From Paractinoplanes bogorensis (GTDB taxonomy: Bacteria > Actinomycetota > Actinomycetes > Mycobacteriales > Micromonosporaceae), in contig NZ_JAHKKG010000004.1 in NCBI RefSeq assembly GCF_018829635.1, positions 124,001 to 188,000 of the forward strand: a DNA stretch of 64,000 nucleotides, given 5' to 3'. Below are positions 56,491 through 64,000 of the stretch, piece after piece. The stretch's first letter is position 1. Each line of letters opens with the position of its first letter. A model generated the notes under the pieces. It was not told the origin of the DNA. It made no database searches and was given only the letters and a program-made list of their open reading frames with translations. The position numbers and the translations under genes are program-made.

Positions 56491-58677
56491 GTGGCCAGAA
56501 GAGGCACCATCGCGGCCGTCCTCGCCGTTGCCACCGCCGGCGCCGGGATCCTGGTCGCGACCCGCGCCGATGCGGCCGCCGGGTGCCAGGTGCGCTACTC
56601 GGTGGCCAGCTCGTGGCCCGGCGGGTTCGGCGCGACCGTGGACGTCGTCAACCTCGGTGATCCGGTCACCGGCTGGACGCTCGCGTTCACGTTCCCAGGT
56701 GGACAGACGATCACCCAGCTGTGGAACGGCGCGGTGACCCAGTCGGGCGCCCAGGTATCCGTACGGGATGCCGGTTGGAACGCTTCAATCCCGACCAGTG
56801 GCACCGCGAGCTTCGGCTTCAACGCCAACGGCGACGCGGTCACCCCGGCCGCGTTCACCCTCAACGGCGTCGCGTGCACCGGAGCCACGACACCGCCGAC
56901 GACAAGCCCATCAACGACGCCACCGACAACGCCACCGACAACGCCACCGACAACGCCACCGACCACTCCGCCGACAACGAACGCGCCGACCGACGGCAAG
57001 CAGCGGGAACGCCTCGACCGCGGCGTGATCAGCGTCCGCTCCGGCTCGGGCAACCTGGTCAGCTGGCGCTGGCTGGCCACCGACCCGGCCGGCATCGGCT
57101 TCAACGTCTACCGCGGCACGACCAGACTCAACGCGTCACCGATCACCGGCTCGACCAACTACCTGGACGCGGGCGCCGCCGCGAACTCGTCCTACACCGT
57201 CCGGGCCGTCACCAGCGGGACCGAGCAGGCCGCCGAGGGCCCGTCGCTGACCTTCGCCAACGGCTACCTCGACGTGCCGATCCAGAACCCGAACAGTTCC
57301 CTGTACGCCGCCAACGACGCCAGCACCGGCGACCTCGACGGCGACGGCAAGCTCGATCTGGTGCTCAAGTGGGATCCGCTCAACTCCAAGGACAACTCGC
57401 AGTCGGGCGTCACCGATCCGGTCTACGTCGACGCGTACAAGCTCGACGGGACCCGGCTGTGGCGCATCAACCTGGGCCGCAACATCCGGGCCGGGGCGCA
57501 TTACACCCAGTTCCAGGTGTACGACTACGACGGCGACGGCCGGGCCGAGGTGGCCATGAAGACGGCCGACGCCACCGTCTCCGGCACCGGACAGGTGATC
57601 GGCAGTTCGACCGCCGACTACCGCAACTCGTCCGGCTATGTGCTGAGCGGCCCCGAGTACCTGACGATGTTCGACGGCCGGACCGGTGCGGCCCTGTCCA
57701 CGGTGAACTACGAGCCTCCGCGCGGCACGGTGTCGAGCTGGGGTGACTCGTACGGGAACCGGGTCGATCGGTTCCTGGCCGGTACGGCCTACCTCGACGG
57801 CAGCCGGCCCAGCCTGATCATGGCGCGCGGCTACTACACCCGCAGCGTGATCGTGGCCTGGGACTTCCGCAACGGCGCCCTGACCCGCCGCTGGACGTTC
57901 GACAGCAACGCGTCGACCAACAGCGGCACGGCCGGCCAGGGCAACCATCAGCTCGCGGTGGCCGACGTCGACCGCGACGGCCGGGACGAGATCGTCTACG
58001 GCTCGCTGGCCATCGACGACAACGGCGCCAAGCTCTGGAACACCGGCCTCGGCCACGGCGACACGCTGCACGTGGGAGACCTTGATCCGTCCCGTACGGG
58101 ACTGGAGGTGTTCAAGGTCGACGAGGACGCGAGCAAACCGTCGTCGTGGTTCGCGGACGCCCGTACGGGACAGATCCTGTGGAGCACGCCCGCCAACGGT
58201 GACAACGGCCGGGGCGTGTCGGCCGACATCTGGGCCGGGAGCCCGGGCGCCGAGTCGTGGTCGTCCGCGGTCGACGGCGTACGCGGGCCGTCCGGCACGG
58301 TGGTGGCCAGCCGCAAGCCGTCGTCGACGAACTTCGTGATCTGGTGGGACGGCGACGCGCAGCGCGAGTTGCTCGACCAGACGCGGATCGACAAGTACGG
58401 CACGTCGGGCGACACGCGCCTGCTCACAGCGTCGGGTGTGCACTCGAACAACGGCACCAAGGCCACCCCGTCCCTGAGCGGCGACCTGCTCGGCGACTGG
58501 CGCGAGGAGGTCATCTGGCCGACGAGCGACAACACGGCCCTGCGGATCTACGCGACGCCGATCCAGACCGACCGCCGGGTGGTCACGCTGCTGCACGACA
58601 TCCAGTACCGCGAGGCGATCGCGTGGCAGAACACCGCCTACAACCAGCCGCCGCACCCCAGTTTCGCCATCCAGTAG
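56491..58677 (+). CDS. secreted CBM2-PL11 rhamnogalacturonan lyase
   Basis: A 728-residue secreted pectinase. Signal peptide about 1-28; CBM2 about 29-128 (AAGCQVRYSVASSWPGGFGA, QLWNGAVTQSGAQVSVRDAG), then a TTPPTTPP linker. The PL11 domain (about 170-728) has RLDRGVISVRSGSGNLVSWR, DGDGKLDLVLKWDPLNSKDN, YDYDGDGRAEVAMKTADATV and a terminal HDIQYREAIAWQNTAYNQPP, all typical of rhamnogalacturonan lyases that cleave the RG-I backbone by beta-elimination using calcium. The CBM2 is close to that of the divergent esterase, so the two genes probably share a duplicated module. Released rhamno-oligosaccharides could be imported and cut by the GH78 operon at 12-18 kb. Confidence 0.94.
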   Translation: MARRGTIAAVLAVATAGAGILVATRADAAAGCQVRYSVASSWPGGFGATVDVVNLGDPVTGWTLAFTFPGGQTITQLWNGAVTQSGAQVSVRDAGWNASIPTSGTASFGFNANGDAVTPAAFTLNGVACTGATTPPTTSPSTTPPTTPPTTPPTTPPTTPPTTNAPTDGKQRERLDRGVISVRSGSGNLVSWRWLATDPAGIGFNVYRGTTRLNASPITGSTNYLDAGAAANSSYTVRAVTSGTEQAAEGPSLTFANGYLDVPIQNPNSSLYAANDASTGDLDGDGKLDLVLKWDPLNSKDNSQSGVTDPVYVDAYKLDGTRLWRINLGRNIRAGAHYTQFQVYDYDGDGRAEVAMKTADATVSGTGQVIGSSTADYRNSSGYVLSGPEYLTMFDGRTGAALSTVNYEPPRGTVSSWGDSYGNRVDRFLAGTAYLDGSRPSLIMARGYYTRSVIVAWDFRNGALTRRWTFDSNASTNSGTAGQGNHQLAVADVDRDGRDEIVYGSLAIDDNGAKLWNTGLGHGDTLHVGDLDPSRTGLEVFKVDEDASKPSSWFADARTGQILWSTPANGDNGRGVSADIWAGSPGAESWSSAVDGVRGPSGTVVASRKPSSTNFVIWWDGDAQRELLDQTRIDKYGTSGDTRLLTASGVHSNNGTKATPSLSGDLLGDWREEVIWPTSDNTALRIYATPIQTDRRVVTLLHDIQYREAIAWQNTAYNQPPHPSFAIQ

Positions 58678-58683
58678 GGGGAA

Positions 58684-58719
58684 CGCCCCGGTCCCGCAGC
58701 AGCCCGCGGGACCGGGGCG
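58684..58719. terminator. 14-bp terminator after PL11
   Basis: CGCCCCGGTCCCGC (58684-58697) pairs perfectly with GCGGGACCGGGGCG (58706-58719) around an 8-nt loop. It lies 7 nt after the PL11 stop and just before the end of the convergent 58727 gene. Confidence 0.8.
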
Positions 58720-58726
58720 GGCCGTC

Positions 58727-59167
58727 TCATCGAGAACGCAGGCGGATGACGGGGATCTCGCGGTCGGTTTTCTTCGTGTACTGGTCGAATCGTGGCGCCT
58801 CGGCGAGGATCACCTGCCAGGCTCGATCGCGCTCCTCGCCGTGCAACTGCTCGGCGGTGACGTCGGAGGTCTCGCCGCCGACCTCGATGTGGGCGTCCGG
58901 GTGGGCCGCCAGGTTGTAGTACCAGGCCGGGTTGTCGGCGGCGCCGTTGGCCGAGGCGACGATCAGGCGGCCGCCGTCGGGGTCGGTGAACCAGGCGACC
59001 GGGTTCGTGCGCTCGACGCCGCTCCGCCGGCCCACCGTCGTCAGCAGCAGGAGCCGGTTCGCGTTGTTGCCGCGTACCCGGCCGGCCATGATGCGGTTGC
59101 CGAGGCGCAGGAGGAAGCCCCGGGGCTGCCGGGCGCCGTACGTGCCGCGCTTCGAGTCGAACGTCAT
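58727..59167 (-). CDS. deazaflavin (F420)-dependent nitroreductase family protein
   Basis: A 146-residue member of the Ddn/FDOR family. Characteristic parts are RLLLLTTVGRRSGVERTNPV, GGRLIVASANGAADNPAWYY and NLAAHPDAHIEVGGETSDVT. These proteins use reduced F420 to reduce quinones or other substrates, and F420 is common in actinobacteria. The start at 59167 gives MTFDSKRGTYGARQPRGFLL. It is divergent from the VOC gene with only 23 bp between the start codons, so their promoters overlap. Confidence 0.9.
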   Translation of the reverse strand: MTFDSKRGTYGARQPRGFLLRLGNRIMAGRVRGNNANRLLLLTTVGRRSGVERTNPVAWFTDPDGGRLIVASANGAADNPAWYYNLAAHPDAHIEVGGETSDVTAEQLHGEERDRAWQVILAEAPRFDQYTKKTDREIPVIRLRSR

Positions 59168-59190
59168 CGAAATCCCCTAAGGTCGTGCCC

Positions 59191-59547
59191 ATGATTCTGC
59201 GTCACGTGACTGTCGACAGCGCTGAACCGTACGAGATCGCCCGCTTCTGGAGCGAGGTGACCGGCTGGCCGCTCGGTGAGGGTGACGTCCCCGGTGACGA
59301 CGAGGTGCTGGTCGACGCGCCCGATCCGGTGCCGGGGCTGCTGTTCATCCGGGTGCCCGAGGCCAAGGCGGTCAAGAACCGCGTCCACATCGACTGGCAG
59401 CCCGACGAGCGCACCCGCGACGAGGAGGTCGACCGGCTGATCGGGCTCGGGGCCAAACTCTTCGAGGATCACCGTACGCCGGAGGGCCGCGGCTGGGTCA
59501 CCATGCACGACCCGGAAGGCAACGAGTTCTGCGTCGAGGGCCGTTAG
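59191..59547 (+). CDS. VOC family protein (glyoxalase-like)
   Basis: A 118-residue VOC protein: MILRHVTVDSAEPYEIARFW, LLFIRVPEAKAVKNRVHIDW and a closing WVTMHDPEGNEFCVEG. The function is unspecified. The ATG at 59191 is preferred to an in-frame GTG at 59185 because TAAGGT (59178-59183) ends 7 nt upstream, giving a leaderless mRNA. Its end overlaps the convergent glcF gene by 4 bp. Confidence 0.85.
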   Translation: MILRHVTVDSAEPYEIARFWSEVTGWPLGEGDVPGDDEVLVDAPDPVPGLLFIRVPEAKAVKNRVHIDWQPDERTRDEEVDRLIGLGAKLFEDHRTPEGRGWVTMHDPEGNEFCVEGR

Positions 59548-60890
59548 CGAGACAGGGACGAGGGGCCCAGGTTGCGGATCGACGCGTCCAGGACCTGGGC
59601 GGTGTGGGCCATCGCCAGTGACGCGCCCTGGCGCTCCAGCGCCGCGGCCACCTGCATCATGCAACCCGGATTCGCCGTGACCAGCAGTGCGGCGCCGGTG
59701 GCGAGGATGTTCGCGGCCTTGCGGTCGCCCAGTTCGGCGGCGGGCTCCGGGTTGAGGATGTTCCAGATGCCGGCCGAACCGCAGCACAACTCCGGGTCGG
59801 CGATCTCGCGTAGGGTCAGTTCGGGGATGCCGCGCAGCAGCGCCCGCGGTTGGGTGCGCACCCCCTGAGCGTGGCCCAGGTGGCAGGCGTCGTGGTAGGC
59901 CACCGTCATCGGCAGCGGATGCCGTGGCGCGACCGGGCCGAGTTCGTCCAGCAGCTCGGACAGGTCACGCACCTTGGCCGAGAAGGCCGCCGCCCGCTCG
60001 GCATAGGCCGGGTCGTCGGCCAGCAGCGAGCCGTACTCCTTCAGCGACGACCCGCACCCGGCCGCGTTGACCACGAAGTAGTCCCACTCGAACCGCGAGA
60101 ACGTGTCGATCAACCGTCGGGCAAAGGAGGCCGCCTCGAGACGGCGGCCGTTGTGGACACTCAGCGCCCCGCAACAACCCTGACCGGGCGGGATCACCAC
60201 GTCGCAGCCTTCCGCGGCCAGGATGCGTACGGTGGCCGAATTGACCTCGGGAAAGAATGCCCCCTGCACGCACCCGGTCAGCATGCCGACCACGGCTCGC
60301 CGGGTGCCGCGCGCCGCCACCCGGCGCGGCGGCGGCGGAACCCGACGCAGCCGCGGCGCCAGCGAGTTGAGCGTCGAGAGCAACGGCGGAAGCAGGCCGC
60401 TCCGCGTGACCAGGCGTTGCAGACCCGTTTTCTGGTACGCCGCCAGAGGTCCCCGCAGCAGCCGTAGTCGCCGCGGATACGGGAACAGCGCGAAGATCGC
60501 CGCCCGCAGTGCCCGATCGGCCGGCCGGCGTTCGAAGCGCCGCTCGACCTGCGCCCGCGTGTCCTCGATCAGCTTGTCGTACTGCACGCCGGACGGGCAC
60601 GCGGTCACGCACGACATGCAACCGAGGCACTTGTCGAAGTGGGAGACCATCGAGTCGCTCAGCGGCTCCCCGGTCAGACCCTGGTTCATCAGGTAGATCC
60701 GGCCGCGCGGCGAGTCGGCCTCGTTGCCCCACAGCGTGTAGGTCGGGCACGTGGTCAGGCAGAAGCCGCAGTGCACGCAGTCGGCGATCAGGTCGGCCCG
60801 CGGCGGATGCGACGCATCGAAGGCCGATGATCCGGACAGTGAGAGCACATCGCGCGGCGGCTCCCCGGTTCCCCACGTCGCGTCCACCAT
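59544..60890 (-). CDS. glcF: glycolate oxidase iron-sulfur subunit GlcF
   Basis: A 448-residue subunit. Two ferredoxin-type 4Fe-4S motifs lie near the N terminus: DCVHCGFCLTTCPTYTLWG (about 35-53) and KCLGCMSCVTACPSGVQYD (about 85-103). Two CCG heterodisulfide-reductase-like domains follow, with GQGCCGALSVHNGR and AYHDACHLGHAQG, then PELCCGSAG. It passes electrons from GlcD flavin to the respiratory chain. The ATG at 60890 has GGGAGG upstream and overlaps the glcE stop by one base (TGATG). It is last in the glcDEF operon. Confidence 0.9.
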   Translation of the reverse strand: MVDATWGTGEPPRDVLSLSGSSAFDASHPPRADLIADCVHCGFCLTTCPTYTLWGNEADSPRGRIYLMNQGLTGEPLSDSMVSHFDKCLGCMSCVTACPSGVQYDKLIEDTRAQVERRFERRPADRALRAAIFALFPYPRRLRLLRGPLAAYQKTGLQRLVTRSGLLPPLLSTLNSLAPRLRRVPPPPRRVAARGTRRAVVGMLTGCVQGAFFPEVNSATVRILAAEGCDVVIPPGQGCCGALSVHNGRRLEAASFARRLIDTFSRFEWDYFVVNAAGCGSSLKEYGSLLADDPAYAERAAAFSAKVRDLSELLDELGPVAPRHPLPMTVAYHDACHLGHAQGVRTQPRALLRGIPELTLREIADPELCCGSAGIWNILNPEPAAELGDRKAANILATGAALLVTANPGCMMQVAAALERQGASLAMAHTAQVLDASIRNLGPSSLSR

Positions 60891-62002
60891 CACAGGCCTC
60901 CCACGAATCGTCCCGGTGCGAAGCGGTGCCCCGGATCGAACTGGTCCTTGATCCGCCGCATCAGCGCCAGCCCCGGCACCGGACCCCACATGTCCACAAT
61001 GTCGCGGGTGGAGGACGGCGCGGTCAGCACCACCGCATGCCCGCCGGCCCGCACACACAGTGCCCGTAGCCGCTCCACATCCGAAATGTCCGAAGCGCCC
61101 GCGTACAGCACCCCGGTCCCGGCCGACCCGCGCACCGCCGCACCGGACCCGAGCAGCTCCGGCACCTGCGACAACGGCACCGACAGCTTCATCCCGATCC
61201 CGTCCGCCGCCCACGGCGCCTGCCCCCACCATGGGGGCGGTTCATCCGAAATGTCGCCACCGAGCACCTTCGACAGCAGGCCAGCCCTTTCCCGTACGCC
61301 CGCAGGAGTGCCCTCGATCAGCACGGCGAGCTCGTCCGAGGCGGAATCCACCTCGATCGCGGTCGGCGCCACCCGGGCCTCGAGGATCGCCGTCACCGGC
61401 TGAGCCCGGGACTGGACGTAGACCTGGGCCGCCGGACGAGGATGCAACCGGAACACGCACTCGGTGATCAACCCCAGGCTCCCGTACGACCCGGTGTAGA
61501 GCTTCCCGAGGTCGTAGCCGGCGACGTTCTTGACCACCTTGCCGCCCGACCGCGTGACCGTGCCGTCGGGCCGGACCACGGTGATGCCGATCAGCAGATC
61601 GCGGGCCGTGCCGTAGTGCAGCCGCCGCGGCCCGCTCGCCCCGGTCGCCACGACCCCGCCCACGGTCGCGCCCGGCGCCGCGTCGAGGGCCAGCTGCTGG
61701 TCGCCGAGGGAGAGGTCGTCGAGCGGTGTGCCCGCGCGCAGCACGGTGATCAGATCGCCCGCCGCGTGCTCGACCATCCCGGCCAGGCGGCCGGTGTCGA
61801 TGATCAGGTCGAGCGAGCGCGGGGGAGGACCCCAGTGCAGTTTCGTGCCGCCGCCACGCACCACCACGGTCAGGTCGTGGGCCGCGGCGACGAGAGCGGC
61901 CGCCTCGGCCGTCGACGCCGGCGCGGCCACCAGGCGGGCCGGCACGCCCCCGACGTGGTCGTCGTCGGTCGCCGGCCGGGTCAGTTCCTCGAGCGCACCC
62001 AT
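60890..62002 (-). CDS. glcE: glycolate oxidase FAD-binding subunit GlcE
   Basis: A 370-residue FAD_binding_4 protein shorter than GlcD. The FAD site is VVVRGGGTKLHWGPPPRSLD and APGATVGGVVATGASGPRRL, with RSGGKVVKNVAGYDLGKLYT further on, typical of GlcE. The ATG overlaps the glcD stop (TGATG), and the gene overlaps glcF likewise, so all three are translationally coupled. It helps assemble the membrane-associated glycolate dehydrogenase. Confidence 0.9.
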   Translation of the reverse strand: MGALEELTRPATDDDHVGGVPARLVAAPASTAEAAALVAAAHDLTVVVRGGGTKLHWGPPPRSLDLIIDTGRLAGMVEHAAGDLITVLRAGTPLDDLSLGDQQLALDAAPGATVGGVVATGASGPRRLHYGTARDLLIGITVVRPDGTVTRSGGKVVKNVAGYDLGKLYTGSYGSLGLITECVFRLHPRPAAQVYVQSRAQPVTAILEARVAPTAIEVDSASDELAVLIEGTPAGVRERAGLLSKVLGGDISDEPPPWWGQAPWAADGIGMKLSVPLSQVPELLGSGAAVRGSAGTGVLYAGASDISDVERLRALCVRAGGHAVVLTAPSSTRDIVDMWGPVPGLALMRRIKDQFDPGHRFAPGRFVGGL

Positions 62003-63450
62003 CAGAAGATCTCCACGCCCGGGAACGGCGACTCGGCGCCGCGGCCGGGCCTCTCGCCGCACAGCCGGGGCGTCGGGAAGATCTTGCCGGGATTCGACAG
62101 CATCAACGGATCGAACGCGCACCGCACGAGCTGCATCGTGTCGAGGTCGTCGTCGCCGAACATCCGCGGCATGTACTTGGCCTTGTCCATGCCGACGCCG
62201 TGCTCGCCGGTGATCGACCCGCCGTACTCGATGCAGAGGTCGATGATCGCCCCCGACACCGTCTCGGCCCGCTCGGCCTCGCCCTCGATGCCGTCGTCGA
62301 ACAGCACCAGCGGATGCAGGTTGCCGTCTCCGGCGTGGAAGACGTTGGCCACCCGTACGCCGTGCTCGTTCGCCACCTCGGAGATGCGCCGCAGCACCTC
62401 GGGCAGGGCGGTCCGCGGGATCACCCCGTCCTGCACGATGTAGTCGGGGCTGATCCGGCCGACCGCCGCGAACGCCGACTTGCGGCCTTTCCAGAACAGC
62501 GCCCGCTCGAGATCGTCGGCCGCGATCCGGATCTCGAAGGCGCCGTTCTTCTCACACAGCGCGGTGACCTGCTCGAACTGGGCCTCGACCTCGGCCGACG
62601 GCCCGTCCAGCTCGACGATCAGCACCGCCGCCGCGCCCGCCGGATAGCCGCAGGCGACCGCCGCCTCGGCCGCCTCGATGGCCAGGGCGTCCATCATCTC
62701 GATCGCGGCCGGCACCACCCCGGCCCCGATGATCGCCGACGTGGCGGCGCCGGCCTGGTCGATGCTCGGAAAGGCGGCCAGCAGCGTCCGTACGGTCTCG
62801 GGCAGCCGGGTCAGCTTGACGGTGACCTCGGTGGCGATCCCGAGCGTGCCCTCCGACCCGACGAACGCCCCGATCAGGTCGTAACCGGGCGGGTCGAGCG
62901 CCCGCCCGCCGAGCCGCAGCAGCTCGCCGTCGGGCGCCACGATCTGCAGCCCGGTCACGTGGTTGGTGGTGAACCCGTATTTCAGGCAGTGCGCTCCGCC
63001 CGAGTTCTCGGCCACGTTGCCGCCGATCGAGCAGATCTGCTGACTCGACGGGTCGGGCGCGTAGTAGTAGCCGTGCGGGGTCGCCGCCTTGGTGACCTGC
63101 AGGTTGATCACGCCGGGCTCGACCACGGCCCGCTCGTCGGCCGGCGCGATCTCGACGATCCGCCGCATCTGGGCGGTGACGATCAGCACCCCGTCGGCAT
63201 GCGGGAGCGCCCCGCCGGACAGCCCGGTGCCCGAGCCCCGGGCCACGAACGGCACCCCGGCCGCGACGCAGGCCCGCACCACGGCGGCGACCTGCTCGGC
63301 GGTGTGCGGCAGGACGACCAGGGCCGGGACGACCTTGTAGTGCGCGAGGCCGTCACACTCGTACGTCCGCAGCTCCGCCCGGTCCGTGATGACCTGCCCG
63401 GAGCCCAGCTCAGCTCGCAGCAACCGGGCCAGCGCGTCGATGTCGGCCAT
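62002..63450 (-). CDS. glcD: glycolate oxidase FAD subunit GlcD
   Basis: A 482-residue flavoprotein that oxidises glycolate (possibly D-lactate) to glyoxylate. The PP-loop is VARGSGTGLSGGALPHADGV. QQICSIGGNVAENSGGAHCL and FVGSEGTLGIATEVTVKLTR are FAD contacts. The C-terminal FAD-oxidase domain ends with GEHGVGMDKAKYMPRMF. The ATG at 63450 is preferred over a TTG at 63459 because a -10 hexamer TAGGTT (plus AACCTA 63458-63463) lies 7 nt upstream; the operon is probably leaderless. Followed by glcE and glcF. Confidence 0.93.
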   Translation of the reverse strand: MADIDALARLLRAELGSGQVITDRAELRTYECDGLAHYKVVPALVVLPHTAEQVAAVVRACVAAGVPFVARGSGTGLSGGALPHADGVLIVTAQMRRIVEIAPADERAVVEPGVINLQVTKAATPHGYYYAPDPSSQQICSIGGNVAENSGGAHCLKYGFTTNHVTGLQIVAPDGELLRLGGRALDPPGYDLIGAFVGSEGTLGIATEVTVKLTRLPETVRTLLAAFPSIDQAGAATSAIIGAGVVPAAIEMMDALAIEAAEAAVACGYPAGAAAVLIVELDGPSAEVEAQFEQVTALCEKNGAFEIRIAADDLERALFWKGRKSAFAAVGRISPDYIVQDGVIPRTALPEVLRRISEVANEHGVRVANVFHAGDGNLHPLVLFDDGIEGEAERAETVSGAIIDLCIEYGGSITGEHGVGMDKAKYMPRMFGDDDLDTMQLVRCAFDPLMLSNPGKIFPTPRLCGERPGRGAESPFPGVEIF

Positions 63451-63559
63451 GCCAGACAACCTAACCCCGGAACGTCACTGAGCGCGATGCTCCCGGTGAG
63501 TCCCGTAGTAGTTCCGGAGCGGCCCTGGATCCCGCCGGCCGGTCTGGGATTATGGCCCG

Positions 63560-64000
63560 ATGTTCGCTCGAGCTGTCGTGACCGGGACCTGCGCCCTTCT
63601 GCTCCTCGCCGGCTGCTCCGGCGACGACGACCCGGCCCCCGAGCCGACCGGGCTGCTCACCGTCACCACCATGCGCGGCGCGCTGCTGCAGGCGAACGAG
63701 ATCGGGCCGACCTGGGCCGCGCCGCAGACCAGCGCCGACCCCAACCAGTTGGTCAGCCTGTGCGGCGGCACCACCACCGCCCCCAGCGTGCCGCCCGGCG
63801 CCGAGACGGTGGCCGCGTCCTTCGTGGACGAGGGTGACAAGGGTGCGCAGACGCTCGACCAGACGGCACTCGTCTACGGCGACCCGACCCAGGCCACGGC
63901 GGCCCAGACGGCGCTGCGCGCGGTGGCCGACGGGTGCCAGGCCAACGTGTCGGTGCCGGCCACCGTCAACGACGAGAAGTCCGAACCGGCCTACACCGAA
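63560..64000 (+). CDS. lipoprotein, C terminus outside the window
   Basis: A partial gene of at least 147 codons. The signal ends at lipobox LAGC (Cys19), followed by an acidic SGDDDPAPEP spacer. The visible mature part (TVTTMRGALLQANEIGPTWA, ALVYGDPTQATAAQTALRAV) is compatible with a small sensor-like lipoprotein domain, but I cannot name it. A GATTAT hexamer 6 nt before the ATG may be its -10. Confidence 0.75.
   Translation, partial: MFARAVVTGTCALLLLAGCSGDDDPAPEPTGLLTVTTMRGALLQANEIGPTWAAPQTSADPNQLVSLCGGTTTAPSVPPGAETVAASFVDEGDKGAQTLDQTALVYGDPTQATAAQTALRAVADGCQANVSVPATVNDEKSEPAYTE

Noticed and set aside
1..64000. tRNA or rRNA genes, integrase and att sites
   Set aside because: No convincing tRNA arm pattern, rRNA segment or integrase/transposase motif was seen, although this was a visual reading and not a covariance-model search.

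Overview
The window is GC-rich DNA from a filamentous actinobacterium. A Micromonosporaceae member such as Actinoplanes is my best guess. This rests on codon use, on many GTG and leaderless starts, on Tat and lipoprotein exports, and on CBM2-linked plant-polymer enzymes behind a CebR-type operator. I did no database search. No rRNA, tRNA, CRISPR array, complete IS element or prophage is visible.

Layout: 0-6 kb holds a DUF4331 protein with a Tat partner, a wall-anchored AA10 LPMO, an FKBP isomerase, a VOC protein, an MDR oxidoreductase and a lipoprotein. 6.2-9.6 kb is an operon of a PEP-utilising phosphotransferase, a membrane protein and a TetR regulator, with a palindromic operator at the promoter. 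11.1-19.9 kb is a rhamnoside module: AraC regulator, GH78 rhamnosidase, sugar ABC transporter (binding protein plus two permeases, no ATPase), then a GH5 enzyme and a PadR regulator. 20.3-25.1 kb carries HNH, GNAT, DUF1905, a His/Gly/Tyr repeat protein, a SpoIIE-type phosphatase and a MerR/Old-Yellow-Enzyme pair. 25.3-31.3 kb is a large DUF4011-helicase-nuclease followed by a WD40 protein, a possible two-gene defence-like unit. 31-37.9 kb contains a YrdC/YciO protein, a dehydrogenase, a small protein, an unknown 404-residue protein, an SOS-box-preceded DUF222/HNH gene, and a lower-GC membrane-protein gene beside a truncated peptide-transporter remnant. 38-44.6 kb has an aldehyde dehydrogenase, GNAT, a small membrane protein, an orphan xylose-type binding protein, a luciferase-like oxidoreductase and smpB. 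44.7-50.2 kb has an MMPL transporter, an alcohol dehydrogenase/amidohydrolase pair, IclR and an ABM monooxygenase. 50.3-55.2 kb has a ZU5/FG-GAP surface protein, DUF3592 and a membrane NACHT NTPase. 55.2-58.7 kb is a divergent CBM2-esterase/CBM2-PL11 pair with two CebR-like boxes. 58.7-63.5 kb has a deazaflavin enzyme, VOC and the glycolate oxidase operon glcDEF. The window ends in a lipoprotein.

Together GH78, the sugar transporter, PL11, the SGNH esterase, GH5 and AA10 LPMO form a plant-cell-wall (pectin and cellulose) programme. Three genome-level habits stand out. About 15 genes have a -10 hexamer 5-8 nt before the start codon, so they are probably leaderless. Tandem repeats often begin as copies of a gene's own 3' end, usually including the stop codon. 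A CGTACG-centred motif with A-rich shoulders recurs inside and between genes.
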